DNA of 64,000 nt from Candidatus Woesearchaeota archaeon (GCA_016935095.1 JAFGRO010000021.1:1-64000), one strand, 5' to 3'; counted from the first letter of the stretch, positions 54,804 to 63,288 are shown. Notes: generated by a model from the sequence alone, not told the origin. Numbers and translations: made by a program.

Positions 54804-55940
54804 TTAATTTATAAAGCTTTCCAATAATTGTCTGAGAAATATTAAAAAATTTCCCCTGCACAGCAAGGTGATAATTACGCCTATGAACATGGATACGGCA
54901 AAGTGAATCTTTTCATGTATAAAGATAATATGCTCTTTAATTTTTCCTCCTGAATGCAGAGTATTTATCTTTTTTACATCTTCTTTTGTAAGGGACTTGT
55001 AATTATCAAGGATAGTCTCCTTTTTCTGGAATGCTTCAAAAATACTATTAACAAATGAAATTGAGGTTTCTTTTTTTTTAGTGTATTCTCCCTTACTTTC
55101 AATTATATCCTCTGCCAGGCACATTCCCTGCTTTAATGATTCAATATAAATTGGTTTTGAAAAAGCAATAAAAGAGAGATTTAAGACAAAATATCTCAGC
55201 AAAACAAAGAAGAGAAACAGCATTAAGAAATTTATTAAAAAAGTTAAGCTAAATATATTCTGAAAATCAAACACAAATCTGATAATCGAGAGCAAGAATC
55301 CTATTGCTGTCATATTAATATTCAGAATATTTGTAAAGAAAAGCATTAATATCAAAATAAATATTACATTGAATACCATTGTTGACTGTATTTTCAGGAA
55401 TTGTAATACTGCTGTGGTTATTGTATAAAATCCAAAAAGGAATATTGCCGAGCTGAACAAAAATTTCGGGTCTAATACAAGTATAAATTGTCTCAACAGA
55501 ATCTTAAATTTTATTTTAAAGATTATTTTTACTATAAAATACAAAAAAACAGGGGTGACTGTGTTTATAAGGAGGATATAAGACGGAAAATACCCTGTAT
55601 TGCCCCATTTATAAACTGATAACGGCACAAGCGCGGCATAAGCTAAAAATAATTTTGCATCTCCGGGAGCCCAGAGATTAGAGAGCCATAAAAAAAATCC
55701 AAAAACCAATGAGATCAGGATATTAATAAAATAGATTTTTATATAGTCTATATTTATTTCTGTCCCTTTACTCTTTAAATAGAAAATAGCAATGAGCAGG
55801 CTTAATACAGAGCTTAAAATTGCAATAACAACCCATTTGTTCCTGATTTTATTGTATTTCAGGTCCTGGTAAGAGGTTATTATTCCAAAGACAATAATTA
55901 TTATAATATTTATTGATTCAAATATTGTAAAATAATCCAT
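54804..55940 (-). CDS. A24-family prepilin/preflagellin peptidase-like protein
   Basis: A 378-residue membrane protein with about nine or ten helices. The two aspartates of A24 peptidases are present: Y-Q-D-L-K-Y-N-K-I-R-N near residue 26, and the G-x-G-D-like A-P-G-D-A-K-L near residue 95. The A for G swap is minor. A C-terminal cytoplasmic or membrane-edge domain of about 100 residues extends beyond the usual archaeal enzyme. It starts the gene run leading into hxsD, 37 bases apart. It could process the pilins at 8-10 kb or the HxsA leader. Confidence 0.78.
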   Translation of the reverse strand: MDYFTIFESINIIIIIVFGIITSYQDLKYNKIRNKWVVIAILSSVLSLLIAIFYLKSKGTEINIDYIKIYFINILISLVFGFFLWLSNLWAPGDAKLFLAYAALVPLSVYKWGNTGYFPSYILLINTVTPVFLYFIVKIIFKIKFKILLRQFILVLDPKFLFSSAIFLFGFYTITTAVLQFLKIQSTMVFNVIFILILMLFFTNILNINMTAIGFLLSIIRFVFDFQNIFSLTFLINFLMLFLFFVLLRYFVLNLSFIAFSKPIYIESLKQGMCLAEDIIESKGEYTKKKETSISFVNSIFEAFQKKETILDNYKSLTKEDVKKINTLHSGGKIKEHIIFIHEKIHFAVSMFIGVIITLLCRGNFLIFLRQLLESFIN

Positions 55941-56037
55941 GTTATTCCTTCATCCTCATTTATCCTCATGCATTCTGAAAATAAATATCTTCCTTAAAAA
56001 ATATCAATCAGTAAATAATAGCTAAATAAATATAAAT

Positions 56038-56049
56038 TTTTATATATTT
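56038..56049 (+). promoter_or_regulatory. TATA box for the 56069 operon
   Basis: TTTATATATTT-type element 20-31 bases before the ATG, suitable for a leaderless archaeal transcript of the two-gene GT2-rSAM unit. Confidence 0.5.
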
Positions 56050-56068
56050 CAGTCATAATATAGATGTT

Positions 56069-56740
56069 ATGAAAAAAAACAAAAAGATCTCACTTGTTAT
56101 CCCGACTCTTAACGAGGAAAAAAACATTGCATTTCTTTTAAAAAAAATTCCGGGATATATTGACGAGATAATAATTGTAGACGGATATTCCAGAGACAGG
56201 ACAGTTGCTGTTGCAAAGAAATTTAATTGCAGAATGTTCTTTGACAAATTCGGCAAAGGCTCTGCAATAACAAAAGGGATTAAAAAAAGCAAAGGGGATT
56301 TTATAATCATCATGGATGCTGATTTATCCCATAAAACAGATGAAATAAATCTTCTTATTAATGGTTTGCTAAAAGGATATGATGTAACAATGGGATCAAG
56401 GTTCATTAAAGGAGGTGGCAGCAGGGATATTTCTTTTATCAGGGTAATGGGAAATAAATTTTTTGTCATCCTTGTAAACTTCCTGTTTAGAGCAAAATAT
56501 ACAGATCTATGTTATGGGTACCGTGCTTTTAAAAGAGAATCTGTTAATGTCCTTAACCTCAAAAGCAAAGGATTTTCAATTGAAACAGAAATTTCTATTA
56601 AATGCGCAAAAAAAAAACTAAAGGTCCTGGAAATCCCGAGTTTTGAAAAAAAGAGGAGATTCGGCAAAGGGAAACTAAGGGCTATAGAAGACGGACTTAA
56701 AATTATGGAAACAATAATTAAAGAGGTAGTAAACAGATGA
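56069..56740 (+). CDS. GT2 polyprenyl-phosphate sugar transferase-like (DPM1/GtrB-like)
   Basis: A 223-residue family 2 glycosyltransferase. Motifs: V-I-P-T-L-N-E-E-K-N-I, I-V-D-G-Y-S-R-D-R-T, I-M-D-A-D-L-S-H, M-G-S-R-F-I-K-G-G and C-Y-G-Y-R-A-F-K-R. No membrane anchor. This set is typical of dolichyl-phosphate mannosyl or glucosyl synthases, which would supply the lipid-linked sugar for the GT-C enzymes in this window. It overlaps the next rSAM gene by ATGA. Confidence 0.85.
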   Translation: MKKNKKISLVIPTLNEEKNIAFLLKKIPGYIDEIIIVDGYSRDRTVAVAKKFNCRMFFDKFGKGSAITKGIKKSKGDFIIIMDADLSHKTDEINLLINGLLKGYDVTMGSRFIKGGGSRDISFIRVMGNKFFVILVNFLFRAKYTDLCYGYRAFKRESVNVLNLKSKGFSIETEISIKCAKKKLKVLEIPSFEKKRRFGKGKLRAIEDGLKIMETIIKEVVNR

Positions 56741-57774
56741 GAAGATTATCTTATTTTTCATTAAATATCATAAAAGCAAACTTTGGTTTAAATAAAAGGC
56801 CGTTTAAACTAAATCTTTTTATTACAAAAGACTGCAATTGCAGGTGTAAAGCATGCAGTATATGGAAAAAAAAAGAAAGTAATGAATTAAATAATCAGGA
56901 ACTGCAAAGATTTTTTAAAAAGAACAGTTATTTTTCATGGATTGACATAACCGGCGGTGAGATTTTTTTACGCAAAGACATAATTGAAATTTTTGAAATC
57001 ATAATAAACAGCAATAAAAATCTTTATTTACTGCATTTTCCGACAAACGGGATATTAACTGAGAAGATTATTGAAACAGTAAAAAAAATATTTTCAATAT
57101 ATAATAAAAAATTAATAGTCACAGTCAGCATTGACGGCCCTGAGAAATTGCATGATTATATGCGCGGGAAAAAAGGCACATGGAAGAAAGCAGTAGAGAC
57201 CTTTAAAAAAATAGATTCCATAAAAAAAGGCATTGCTTATATTGGTTTTACTTCTTCTGAATATAATTCAGGAAAACTGAAAGAGACATATACTGCCTTA
57301 AAAAAAGAATTGCCTTTCCTTACTTATGACCAAATTCACATAAATCTGGCACAGAATTCAGAAATATATTATATGAAAAGAGATATAGATACTATGCACA
57401 ATAAAAAAGAAAAGCTGAAAGATATTGATTTGTCAATCACAAGCAAAAAGATCGGATTTAATCCTTTTTCTTATTTTGAAAAAAAATATCTGGTATTGCT
57501 GAAAAAATTCCTGGAAACAGGGGAATATCCGTTTGCAATATGCAGTGCGCTTAACAGCACAATTACAATTAATCCCGAGGGAGATATTTATCCGTGCCTG
57601 TTTTTTAATAAAAAGCTTGGGTCTATTAGAGAAACAAATTATAATCTAGATTCTGTTTTTGACAAGAAAAGAAGAGAATTAAAAAAAAATATTTTAAAGC
57701 ATTGTCCCAACTGCTGGTCCGCATGTGAAGCCTATCCTTCATTAATATCAAGAATATATGATCGTTTTTTTTAG
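56737..57774 (+). CDS. Radical SAM protein with SPASM-like tail
   Basis: A 345-residue rSAM protein with C33-x3-C37-x2-C40 and one additional Cys (C35) inside the motif. Then I-T-G-G-E-I-F-L-R-K-D, S-I-D-G-P-E-K-L-H-D, and a C-terminal region with N-P-E-G-D-I-Y-P-C-L-F-F and C-P-N-C-W-S-A-C-E. That layout is like rSAM enzymes with a MoaA/PqqE-type or SPASM auxiliary site. Translational coupling to a DPM1-like enzyme suggests a sugar- or lipid-linked substrate, by inference. Confidence 0.8.
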   Translation: MRRLSYFSLNIIKANFGLNKRPFKLNLFITKDCNCRCKACSIWKKKESNELNNQELQRFFKKNSYFSWIDITGGEIFLRKDIIEIFEIIINSNKNLYLLHFPTNGILTEKIIETVKKIFSIYNKKLIVTVSIDGPEKLHDYMRGKKGTWKKAVETFKKIDSIKKGIAYIGFTSSEYNSGKLKETYTALKKELPFLTYDQIHINLAQNSEIYYMKRDIDTMHNKKEKLKDIDLSITSKKIGFNPFSYFEKKYLVLLKKFLETGEYPFAICSALNSTITINPEGDIYPCLFFNKKLGSIRETNYNLDSVFDKKRRELKKNILKHCPNCWSACEAYPSLISRIYDRFF

Positions 57775-57786
57775 TTTCAGGAATAT

Positions 57787-59487
57787 TCATTCTTTTTTTA
57801 CAAGAAAATCATTTATAAGCATAAATTTTATCTCTGTGTTTAAAAATATATTAATTGCATCTTCAGGAGAACGGACAATAGGAAAACCATGTATGTTGAA
57901 ACTGGTATTTAATATAACACCAAAACCGAGTTTTTTCCTGATTTTTTTTAAAAGCCTGTAATAAAATCCATTGGTTGGCAATACAAACTGCGGCCTGCAT
58001 ATATCATCATATGAGATTACAGCCTTCATTAAATTTACATGGTTTTTTTTAACCTTATATCCCATCGTCATAAAAAGATTAGTTCTGTTATCATATTCAA
58101 TAAAAAGCTTTTCTGCATCCTCTTCCAGAACAGAAGGACAAAAAGGCTGGTACCATGCCCTCTTTTTAATGATCAGGTTTAATTTGTCCTTGATTTCAGG
58201 AGAGTCAGGCCTTGCTATAATGCTCCTGTTTCCCAGTGCTCTCGGACCATATTCCATTCTTCCCTGAAAAAGCAGAATGATTTCATTTTTTAAAATTAAA
58301 TCTGCAATAATTTTCTCAGGATTTTTTAATTTGGCATAATTTAATTTGTATCTTTTCAAGAATTCAATGACTTCACTGTCAGAGTAACCGGTTCCAAGAT
58401 AAAGGCTATTGAATTTATAAGAATCTACTTTATTTAACCTGTAATTAAGAGCAACAGCAGCTCCCAATCCAAGACCCCCGTCGCCCATATGGGGAAAGAC
58501 ATAGCATTTTTTTACTTCTTCAATATTCCTGATCTTCATATTAAGGACAATATTTGCAAAAATTCCGCCTGAGAGGCAGATATTTGAGCATTTAAATTGT
58601 TTTACAGCATTTTTAATTAATTGGATAACCCAGTATTCAAGACATTGCTGGGCAAGATAGCAAAACTGTTCTCTTGGATATAAAAAGCAAAGATTCTTCA
58701 ATTTTCTATACATCATAAGAGCAGAATATTTGCCCTTTATTTGTATGCCCCTAACTTCAAAAAAATTTTTCATAGGGTTTTTAGAAATATCTGTCGGATA
58801 GGCGTAGCCTGCCAAAGCCATGACCTTGCCCTCATCCTCCAATTCCCTGAAATTCATTATCTGAGTTATGAATTCAAAATATATACCTACGGAATCCAGT
58901 GAAGATATGCTGCTGTATCTCTTTAACCTGCCTTCAGAAAAAAAACTAACTGTGCCTGAAAGACCGTCTCCTAAACCGTCTATTGTTATGATTACTGCTT
59001 CCTTAAACCCGCTTGTTCTTGCAGCTGCCTCTGCATGACACTGATGATGATCAACAAAATAAACCTTTTTATTATTTAATCCAAGAAGCCTTAATTTTTT
59101 TTTAATTATGATACCACTGATAAGCCTTGTTAAATAATTTGAACCAAATTGAGTAATCTTATACTTAATAATTTTCATTAAAAAATCAGTCATAGAAGGT
59201 TGTTTTTTATGCCTTCTTACAAGATAATATCTCTCTTTCAAAGCAGGAATAACTCTTGTCAATGTTTTTGTAAAGTCTGAAGTAGACACAGCAACTGCAG
59301 ATATTTCCCCCTGGTTTTTTTTAACATATTTCAGAATTTCATTTATTGAATTTATCGGGAATTTTATTTCAAGCTTTCTTCTTGTATATCTTTCCTCATT
59401 TACAGCAATAATAATTTTATCATCCTTAATTAGTGCTGCTCCTGAATCATGACCATCCCATATCCCGAGAATAGCTCTATTTTTCAT
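57787..59487 (-). CDS. NodU/CmcH/TobZ-family carbamoyltransferase
   Basis: A 566-residue protein with both family domains. N-terminal Kae1-like part: G-I-W-D-G-H-D-S-G-A-A-L-I, E-E-R-Y-T-R-R-K, D-H-H-Q-C-H-A-E-A-A (His metal ligands) and T-I-D-G-L-G-D-G; then L-S-G-G-I-F-A-N-I. C-terminal part: F-Q-G-R-M-E-Y-G-P-R-A-L-G-N-R-S and L-N-T-S-F-N-I-H-G. The family carbamoylates hydroxyl groups of sugars or antibiotics using carbamoyl phosphate. The full length and motifs argue that it is active. It overlaps the upstream GT-C gene by ATGA. Confidence 0.92.
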   Translation of the reverse strand: MKNRAILGIWDGHDSGAALIKDDKIIIAVNEERYTRRKLEIKFPINSINEILKYVKKNQGEISAVAVSTSDFTKTLTRVIPALKERYYLVRRHKKQPSMTDFLMKIIKYKITQFGSNYLTRLISGIIIKKKLRLLGLNNKKVYFVDHHQCHAEAAARTSGFKEAVIITIDGLGDGLSGTVSFFSEGRLKRYSSISSLDSVGIYFEFITQIMNFRELEDEGKVMALAGYAYPTDISKNPMKNFFEVRGIQIKGKYSALMMYRKLKNLCFLYPREQFCYLAQQCLEYWVIQLIKNAVKQFKCSNICLSGGIFANIVLNMKIRNIEEVKKCYVFPHMGDGGLGLGAAVALNYRLNKVDSYKFNSLYLGTGYSDSEVIEFLKRYKLNYAKLKNPEKIIADLILKNEIILLFQGRMEYGPRALGNRSIIARPDSPEIKDKLNLIIKKRAWYQPFCPSVLEEDAEKLFIEYDNRTNLFMTMGYKVKKNHVNLMKAVISYDDICRPQFVLPTNGFYYRLLKKIRKKLGFGVILNTSFNIHGFPIVRSPEDAINIFLNTEIKFMLINDFLVKKE

Positions 59488-61094
59488 TTTTCTCCTGGTT
59501 TTAATTTTATTTCATAAATTCTATAATTATAGTTCGGCTCTTTATATACAAGCTCGTAATCAAATTTTTTTGTATTATTAAAAAAAGAGTTTTCAACTGA
59601 TTCAAAGACAGTGTTGATATAGTATATTTTTTTTCCTGATTTCAGCTTTTCAATTGCAAGTGAATAATCATAAAAAAAATTTTTAATTCTTTTTATCTGC
59701 CCAAGATAAGACGCCTTAAAAAAAAGATAAGAATCTCCATTATAACCAGGCAATAGTGCATCCAGTTTTTCTCCTGAAATCAGGTCAAGAAAATATTTAT
59801 GATATTTAGTCTGAGTCAGCAACACCTGTTTTTCTTTAAAAGAGCTATTGACAAAACAGACTGAAATTAAAGACAAAGAAATTATTAATGCAATATAAAC
59901 TATTTTCTTATTTTTAATAAACAACCTGAATAAAGAGTACATCCCTGCTGATGAAAAAATTAAGTAGATAGAGGATACTGGTATTATAAATCTGAATACA
60001 TCAGGATGATTATAAAAAGTATATAAAATAATATAAAACAGGAAGATGCCTAAAATTAAGAATTTTAATTTTATATTCTGCTTATCTTCTTCTTTGTTCA
60101 AAAAAATTCCCAAAACAGAAATGAAAAAACAGGTTGTCAAAAAAATAAAAACAGGATTTTTCATGAAAAAAATCATATAAGTCATATTAAGATATGTTAA
60201 ACCGAAATATGCCCCCCCTCCTGAAAAAAGCTTTTGTTTTATATAAAATAAGAAATAGAGATATAAAAGTATTATTCCCGAAAACATGGTTAATAAAGCA
60301 ATTGTTTTTACATGTGAATTTAGAATCCTATCAATTGTTTTTTTATTCTTAAATTTAAAAAAGATATAAATTAAAGCTAAACTTAAAATAAGGCAGTATT
60401 CCACCCTGAAAGAAGAAACAAGCATTAATGAGACAACCAACAGCAGGTATAGATAAAGATTATCATATTTAAACCTGATTAGCAAAACCAACGCAATTAA
60501 GGATATAATCAAAAAAGTATTAGTCAATGTTGCCGGCATTATATTTGTTGAATAGATTAAATTATAGGGATAAAAAACAGACAGGATAAATGAAATCCAC
60601 TTGATGATTTTACCTGAAAAAAGCAAAGAGGCAAGACAGAATACCAAAATCGCATTCATTACATACATCACCAGGACAAATATTGAAGCAGTTACATAGA
60701 ATCTTTCAAAGTCATAATCATAAAAAAATGAATATAATGTAAATATGCCTATGCCATGCGCTGGAACAGAATATTGCAGACATGAGCCCTCATCATGAGT
60801 ATTGCATATTGCATTTACCTTATTTTCTATTAAATTCTGGGAGGAAAGCAAATAGGTCTGCTCATCAAAATACACAACAGGGTTAAAAGGAAAACATTTT
60901 AATGAAATAAATACCCCTAAAAAAATAAAAGGCAGCATAAACAAAATGTTCTTTAAAAGGAGTTTTTTTAATTTTGAAAATACACCTGATTTAACAAATG
61001 AATATAAGAAAAGGATCAATAAAAAATACATCACATAATGAAACTTTTTTGCAAAAAAATCATCCAGGATATAAAAAATATCATTTACAAACAT
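59484..61094 (-). CDS. GT-C/PMT-like polytopic membrane protein
   Basis: A 536-residue protein with about 11 or 12 membrane helices and a C-terminal outer domain of about 110 residues. The first outer loop contains V-Y-F-D-E-Q-T-Y, with a D-E pair placed as in PMT-type glycosyltransferases. It is coupled by ATGA to the carbamoyltransferase downstream, suggesting that the sugar it transfers is carbamoylated or vice versa. Confidence 0.7.
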   Translation of the reverse strand: MFVNDIFYILDDFFAKKFHYVMYFLLILFLYSFVKSGVFSKLKKLLLKNILFMLPFIFLGVFISLKCFPFNPVVYFDEQTYLLSSQNLIENKVNAICNTHDEGSCLQYSVPAHGIGIFTLYSFFYDYDFERFYVTASIFVLVMYVMNAILVFCLASLLFSGKIIKWISFILSVFYPYNLIYSTNIMPATLTNTFLIISLIALVLLIRFKYDNLYLYLLLVVSLMLVSSFRVEYCLILSLALIYIFFKFKNKKTIDRILNSHVKTIALLTMFSGIILLYLYFLFYIKQKLFSGGGAYFGLTYLNMTYMIFFMKNPVFIFLTTCFFISVLGIFLNKEEDKQNIKLKFLILGIFLFYIILYTFYNHPDVFRFIIPVSSIYLIFSSAGMYSLFRLFIKNKKIVYIALIISLSLISVCFVNSSFKEKQVLLTQTKYHKYFLDLISGEKLDALLPGYNGDSYLFFKASYLGQIKRIKNFFYDYSLAIEKLKSGKKIYYINTVFESVENSFFNNTKKFDYELVYKEPNYNYRIYEIKLKPGEK

Positions 61095-61191
61095 AATTTA
61101 ATTAAAAACATAACCTTATTTTTAATTGTTTAGATTATAGTCAATTCCCTGAAATAAATACTCCAAGATTACATCCGCAGATTGCAAAACT

Positions 61192-61200
61192 TTTATATAA
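61192..61200 (+). promoter_or_regulatory. TATA box for tRNA-Met
   Basis: TTTATATAA, 27-35 bases before the tRNA 5' end, standard archaeal spacing for a tRNA start site. Confidence 0.6.
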
Positions 61201-61226
61201 TATCCTAATTTCCCTTTCAGAATATT

Positions 61227-61348
61227 GCCGGAGTAGCTTAGCTGGTTATAGCGCAGGACTCATATGCTTATGAGTGTTGAGCTTTTGCTGTGATATTCCA
61301 TATGCGCTAGAAATCCTGAGGTCGCGAGCTCAAATCTCGCCTCCGGCA
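61227..61348 (+). tRNA. tRNA-Met(CAT), elongator type, with canonical intron
   Basis: Acceptor arms GCCGGAG and CTCCGGC pair fully, with discriminator A and no encoded CCA. D-arm GCTTAGCTGGTTATAGC, T-arm CTCGCGA-like GCGAG-CTCAAAT-CTCGC. The anticodon stem is CAGGA / TCCTG with loop C-T-C-A-T-A-A and anticodon CAT at 61261-61263. A 48-base intron (61265-61312) sits at the usual site between positions 37 and 38. The sequence ACTCATA in the exon can pair with TATGAGT in the intron. Confidence 0.9.
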
Positions 61349-61357
61349 CTCATTTTT

Positions 61358-61984
61358 CTAAAAATACGTGAATATATTAACCATGCCCTGAAAAAAAGTC
61401 ATAATTATAATTAAAATCAGATATTTAGTCAACTGACCCAGGAAAACAAAAAGTATACATTTTCTAAAATTATATTTTACAACACCGAGAATCGCAGTAA
61501 GTATATCCGCTGGCAAGGGAAAAACATTTGCCAAAAAAATGAACAATGAATCATGCCTGATTAAAAAGCCGGAATATTCTTTTCTTGTCTGGTAGATGAA
61601 GATATGAAGTATTTTTGCCCCGAGAAAATAGCCGATATAATAATTTATTATCTGCGAGAGCATAATAAATAAAAGCATTATCCCCAAAGCATAAAAAGGG
61701 TTATATCCGAATCCTGAATATAAAAGGAAAACCAATTCAGCAGGGTATGAAATAAAAAACAGAGAGCCGAAAAAAGAGACAAAAACCATGCCATTCACTG
61801 ACTTGCTGGCAATCTCATGCTTTACAGCCTGGTAGAGAGGGGAGATGAAGATTATTGAAGAAAATAATTTATCTAAAAATTTATGGAATATCAGGATAAG
61901 GACATATATTGTAAGAATAATTACAACTGCTGATATAATCCTTTTTTTGAACTGTGAATTAAACAAGGATTTAATTTTTTTCAA
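61358..61984 (-). CDS. DedA/VTT-domain (SNARE-associated) membrane protein
   Basis: A 208-residue protein with about five membrane segments. The VTT/DedA features are seen: F-I-S-Y-P-A-E-L-V-F, then F-L-A-N-V-F-P-L-P-A-D-I-L-T-A-I-L-G-V-V-K-Y. The family contains lipid scramblase or flippase-type proteins that recycle carrier lipids, which could aid the surface-glycan pathway here. It lies between two tRNA genes and is convergent with tRNA-Met, only 9 bases apart. Confidence 0.72.
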   Translation of the reverse strand: MKKIKSLFNSQFKKRIISAVVIILTIYVLILIFHKFLDKLFSSIIFISPLYQAVKHEIASKSVNGMVFVSFFGSLFFISYPAELVFLLYSGFGYNPFYALGIMLLFIMLSQIINYYIGYFLGAKILHIFIYQTRKEYSGFLIRHDSLFIFLANVFPLPADILTAILGVVKYNFRKCILFVFLGQLTKYLILIIIMTFFQGMVNIFTYF

Positions 61985-62070
61985 TTTAGCTCTTTATTAG
62001 TAAGGTAGGTTTATAAATCTTTTCTGAAAAGAAAGCTTTTAAAATAAATCCCTTTTTCCTAATTCTTAGC

Positions 62071-62197
62071 GGGCCTGTGGTCTAGTGGCTTGACTTATAC
62101 AAAAAGTTCCACAAATGACATCGCCTCGACATTAGCAGCGAAGAAAGCGTTGCTTTCCAACCGGCGGGAATCTCCGGTTCGAGTCCGGACAGGCCCA
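62071..62197 (+). tRNA. tRNA-Val(GAC) with two introns, one in the D-loop
   Basis: Acceptor GGGCCTG pairs with CAGGCCC (discriminator A). T-arm TCCGG-TTCGAGT-CCGGA is complete. Removing 62091-62114 (24 bases) restores the D-arm GTCTAGTGGCTATGAC; GTGG pairs with CCAC and flanking three-base bulges (CTT, AAA) form a bulge-helix-bulge-like splice site. Removing 62132-62161 (30 bases) restores an anticodon arm TCGCC-TCGACAC-GGCGG with anticodon GAC; that intron contains the stem AGCAGCG / CGTTGCT. The spliced length is 73. Position 33 is C rather than the near-universal T, which lowers confidence in the anticodon assignment. Confidence 0.68.
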
Positions 62198-62221
62198 TTT
62201 CTCTAATTTCCAATCACAAAA

Positions 62222-62250
62222 TTTATATAGGTTTCTTCTTATAGAAACCT
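62222..62250 (+). promoter_or_regulatory. TATA box and inverted repeat before the AI-2E gene
   Basis: TTTATATAG (62222-62230) overlaps an inverted repeat AGGTTTC-TTCTTATA-GAAACCT (62229-62250) that ends two bases before the ATG at 62253. It may be an operator over the transcription start or a leader hairpin. Confidence 0.5.
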
Positions 62251-62252
62251 TT

Positions 62253-63272
62253 ATGTACAGGGAAGTTTTTAAAAAATATATTTCAGTTATAATTGTAGTC
62301 CTGCTTGGTGTCTTTTGTCTGCTGATTATCAAGCCGTATATTATTTCTATTGTGTCTGCAATGATCATTGTGTATGTTTTTTACCCTATCTACAAAATAA
62401 TTGAAAAAAGAATAAAACACAGGATAATTTCCTCTGTCATTATGTGTTCTATGGTCATATTAATAATCATTTTGCCTGTGCTTTCAATTATGAATTCCCT
62501 TTTAGGAGAGGCGCCGAAAATCATCTCGGTAATCAGGAATGATTTCAATTTTTCGGAAATACATTTAGTTGAAATTACTGAATTCATGGCAGAACATTTC
62601 GGTATACAATTAGATTTTTCAGGCATACTTAATTCCCTTGTCAGTTCAATTATAGGCATATCAAAAAATTTCTTGCTGGCACTGCCAAATACAATTTTAA
62701 ATTTTTTTATTATGTTTTTCTTTATGTATTATCTGTTCAAAGACGGAGAAATTTTTGTTAAAAACATAGAAAAATATATCCCTTTCAGCAGTGAACAGAA
62801 AACTTTGCTGATTAACAGGATCAGGAAGACTACAAGTGCTGTTTTATACGGCCATATTGTAACTGCAATTGCACAGGGTATTATCGCAGGCATTGGTTAT
62901 TTTATTTTCGGGACAATAGCTCCTATTTTTTTAGGATTGCTGACAACATTTTTTGCTTTATTTCCTGTTGCAGGCCCCCCATTAATTTATGTACCTATCT
63001 CTGTTTATTTGTTTTTGACCAGCCTGCAGGCATCGGATTATTTTGGAGTGGCAAGATCAATCGGTCTTTTAATTTACGGAATAGGAATAGTAAGCACTGT
63101 TGATAATATCATCAAACCAAAGATTATCAGTGATCAGGCACAAATCCATCCTTTAATCATTATAATCGGTGTTTTCGGAGGATTAAGCTTATTCGGTTTT
63201 ATAGGCTTTATCCTTGGCCCGTTGATTTTTGCTGTGTTTTTTGAAATTCTCAAAGCATACCAAATTGAATAA
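62253..63272 (+). CDS. AI-2E family (UPF0118/PerM-like) membrane protein
   Basis: A 339-residue protein with about seven or eight membrane helices. It matches the family layout: N-terminal helices, an amphipathic soluble region (residues about 95-150), F-F-M-Y-Y-L-F-K-D-G, and the conserved I-K-P-K-I-I plus H-P-L-I-I-I-I-G-V-F-G-G-L near the C-terminus. Known members export small molecules or act as Na+/H+ antiporters, so the substrate is open. It is followed 16 bases on by the dockerin gene. Confidence 0.88.
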   Translation: MYREVFKKYISVIIVVLLGVFCLLIIKPYIISIVSAMIIVYVFYPIYKIIEKRIKHRIISSVIMCSMVILIIILPVLSIMNSLLGEAPKIISVIRNDFNFSEIHLVEITEFMAEHFGIQLDFSGILNSLVSSIIGISKNFLLALPNTILNFFIMFFFMYYLFKDGEIFVKNIEKYIPFSSEQKTLLINRIRKTTSAVLYGHIVTAIAQGIIAGIGYFIFGTIAPIFLGLLTTFFALFPVAGPPLIYVPISVYLFLTSLQASDYFGVARSIGLLIYGIGIVSTVDNIIKPKIISDQAQIHPLIIIIGVFGGLSLFGFIGFILGPLIFAVFFEILKAYQIE

Positions 63273-63288
63273 ATAGGGAGGGAAGAAA

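Noticed and set aside
62071-62197. Alternative readings of the second tRNA as Ser(CGA) or Trp(CCA)
   Set aside because: CGA would need a mismatched anticodon stem and a long variable arm that is absent; CCA lies in the intron region and leaves no matching 5' stem. The Val identity elements (GGGCC acceptor, TGGTCTAG D-arm) fit better.
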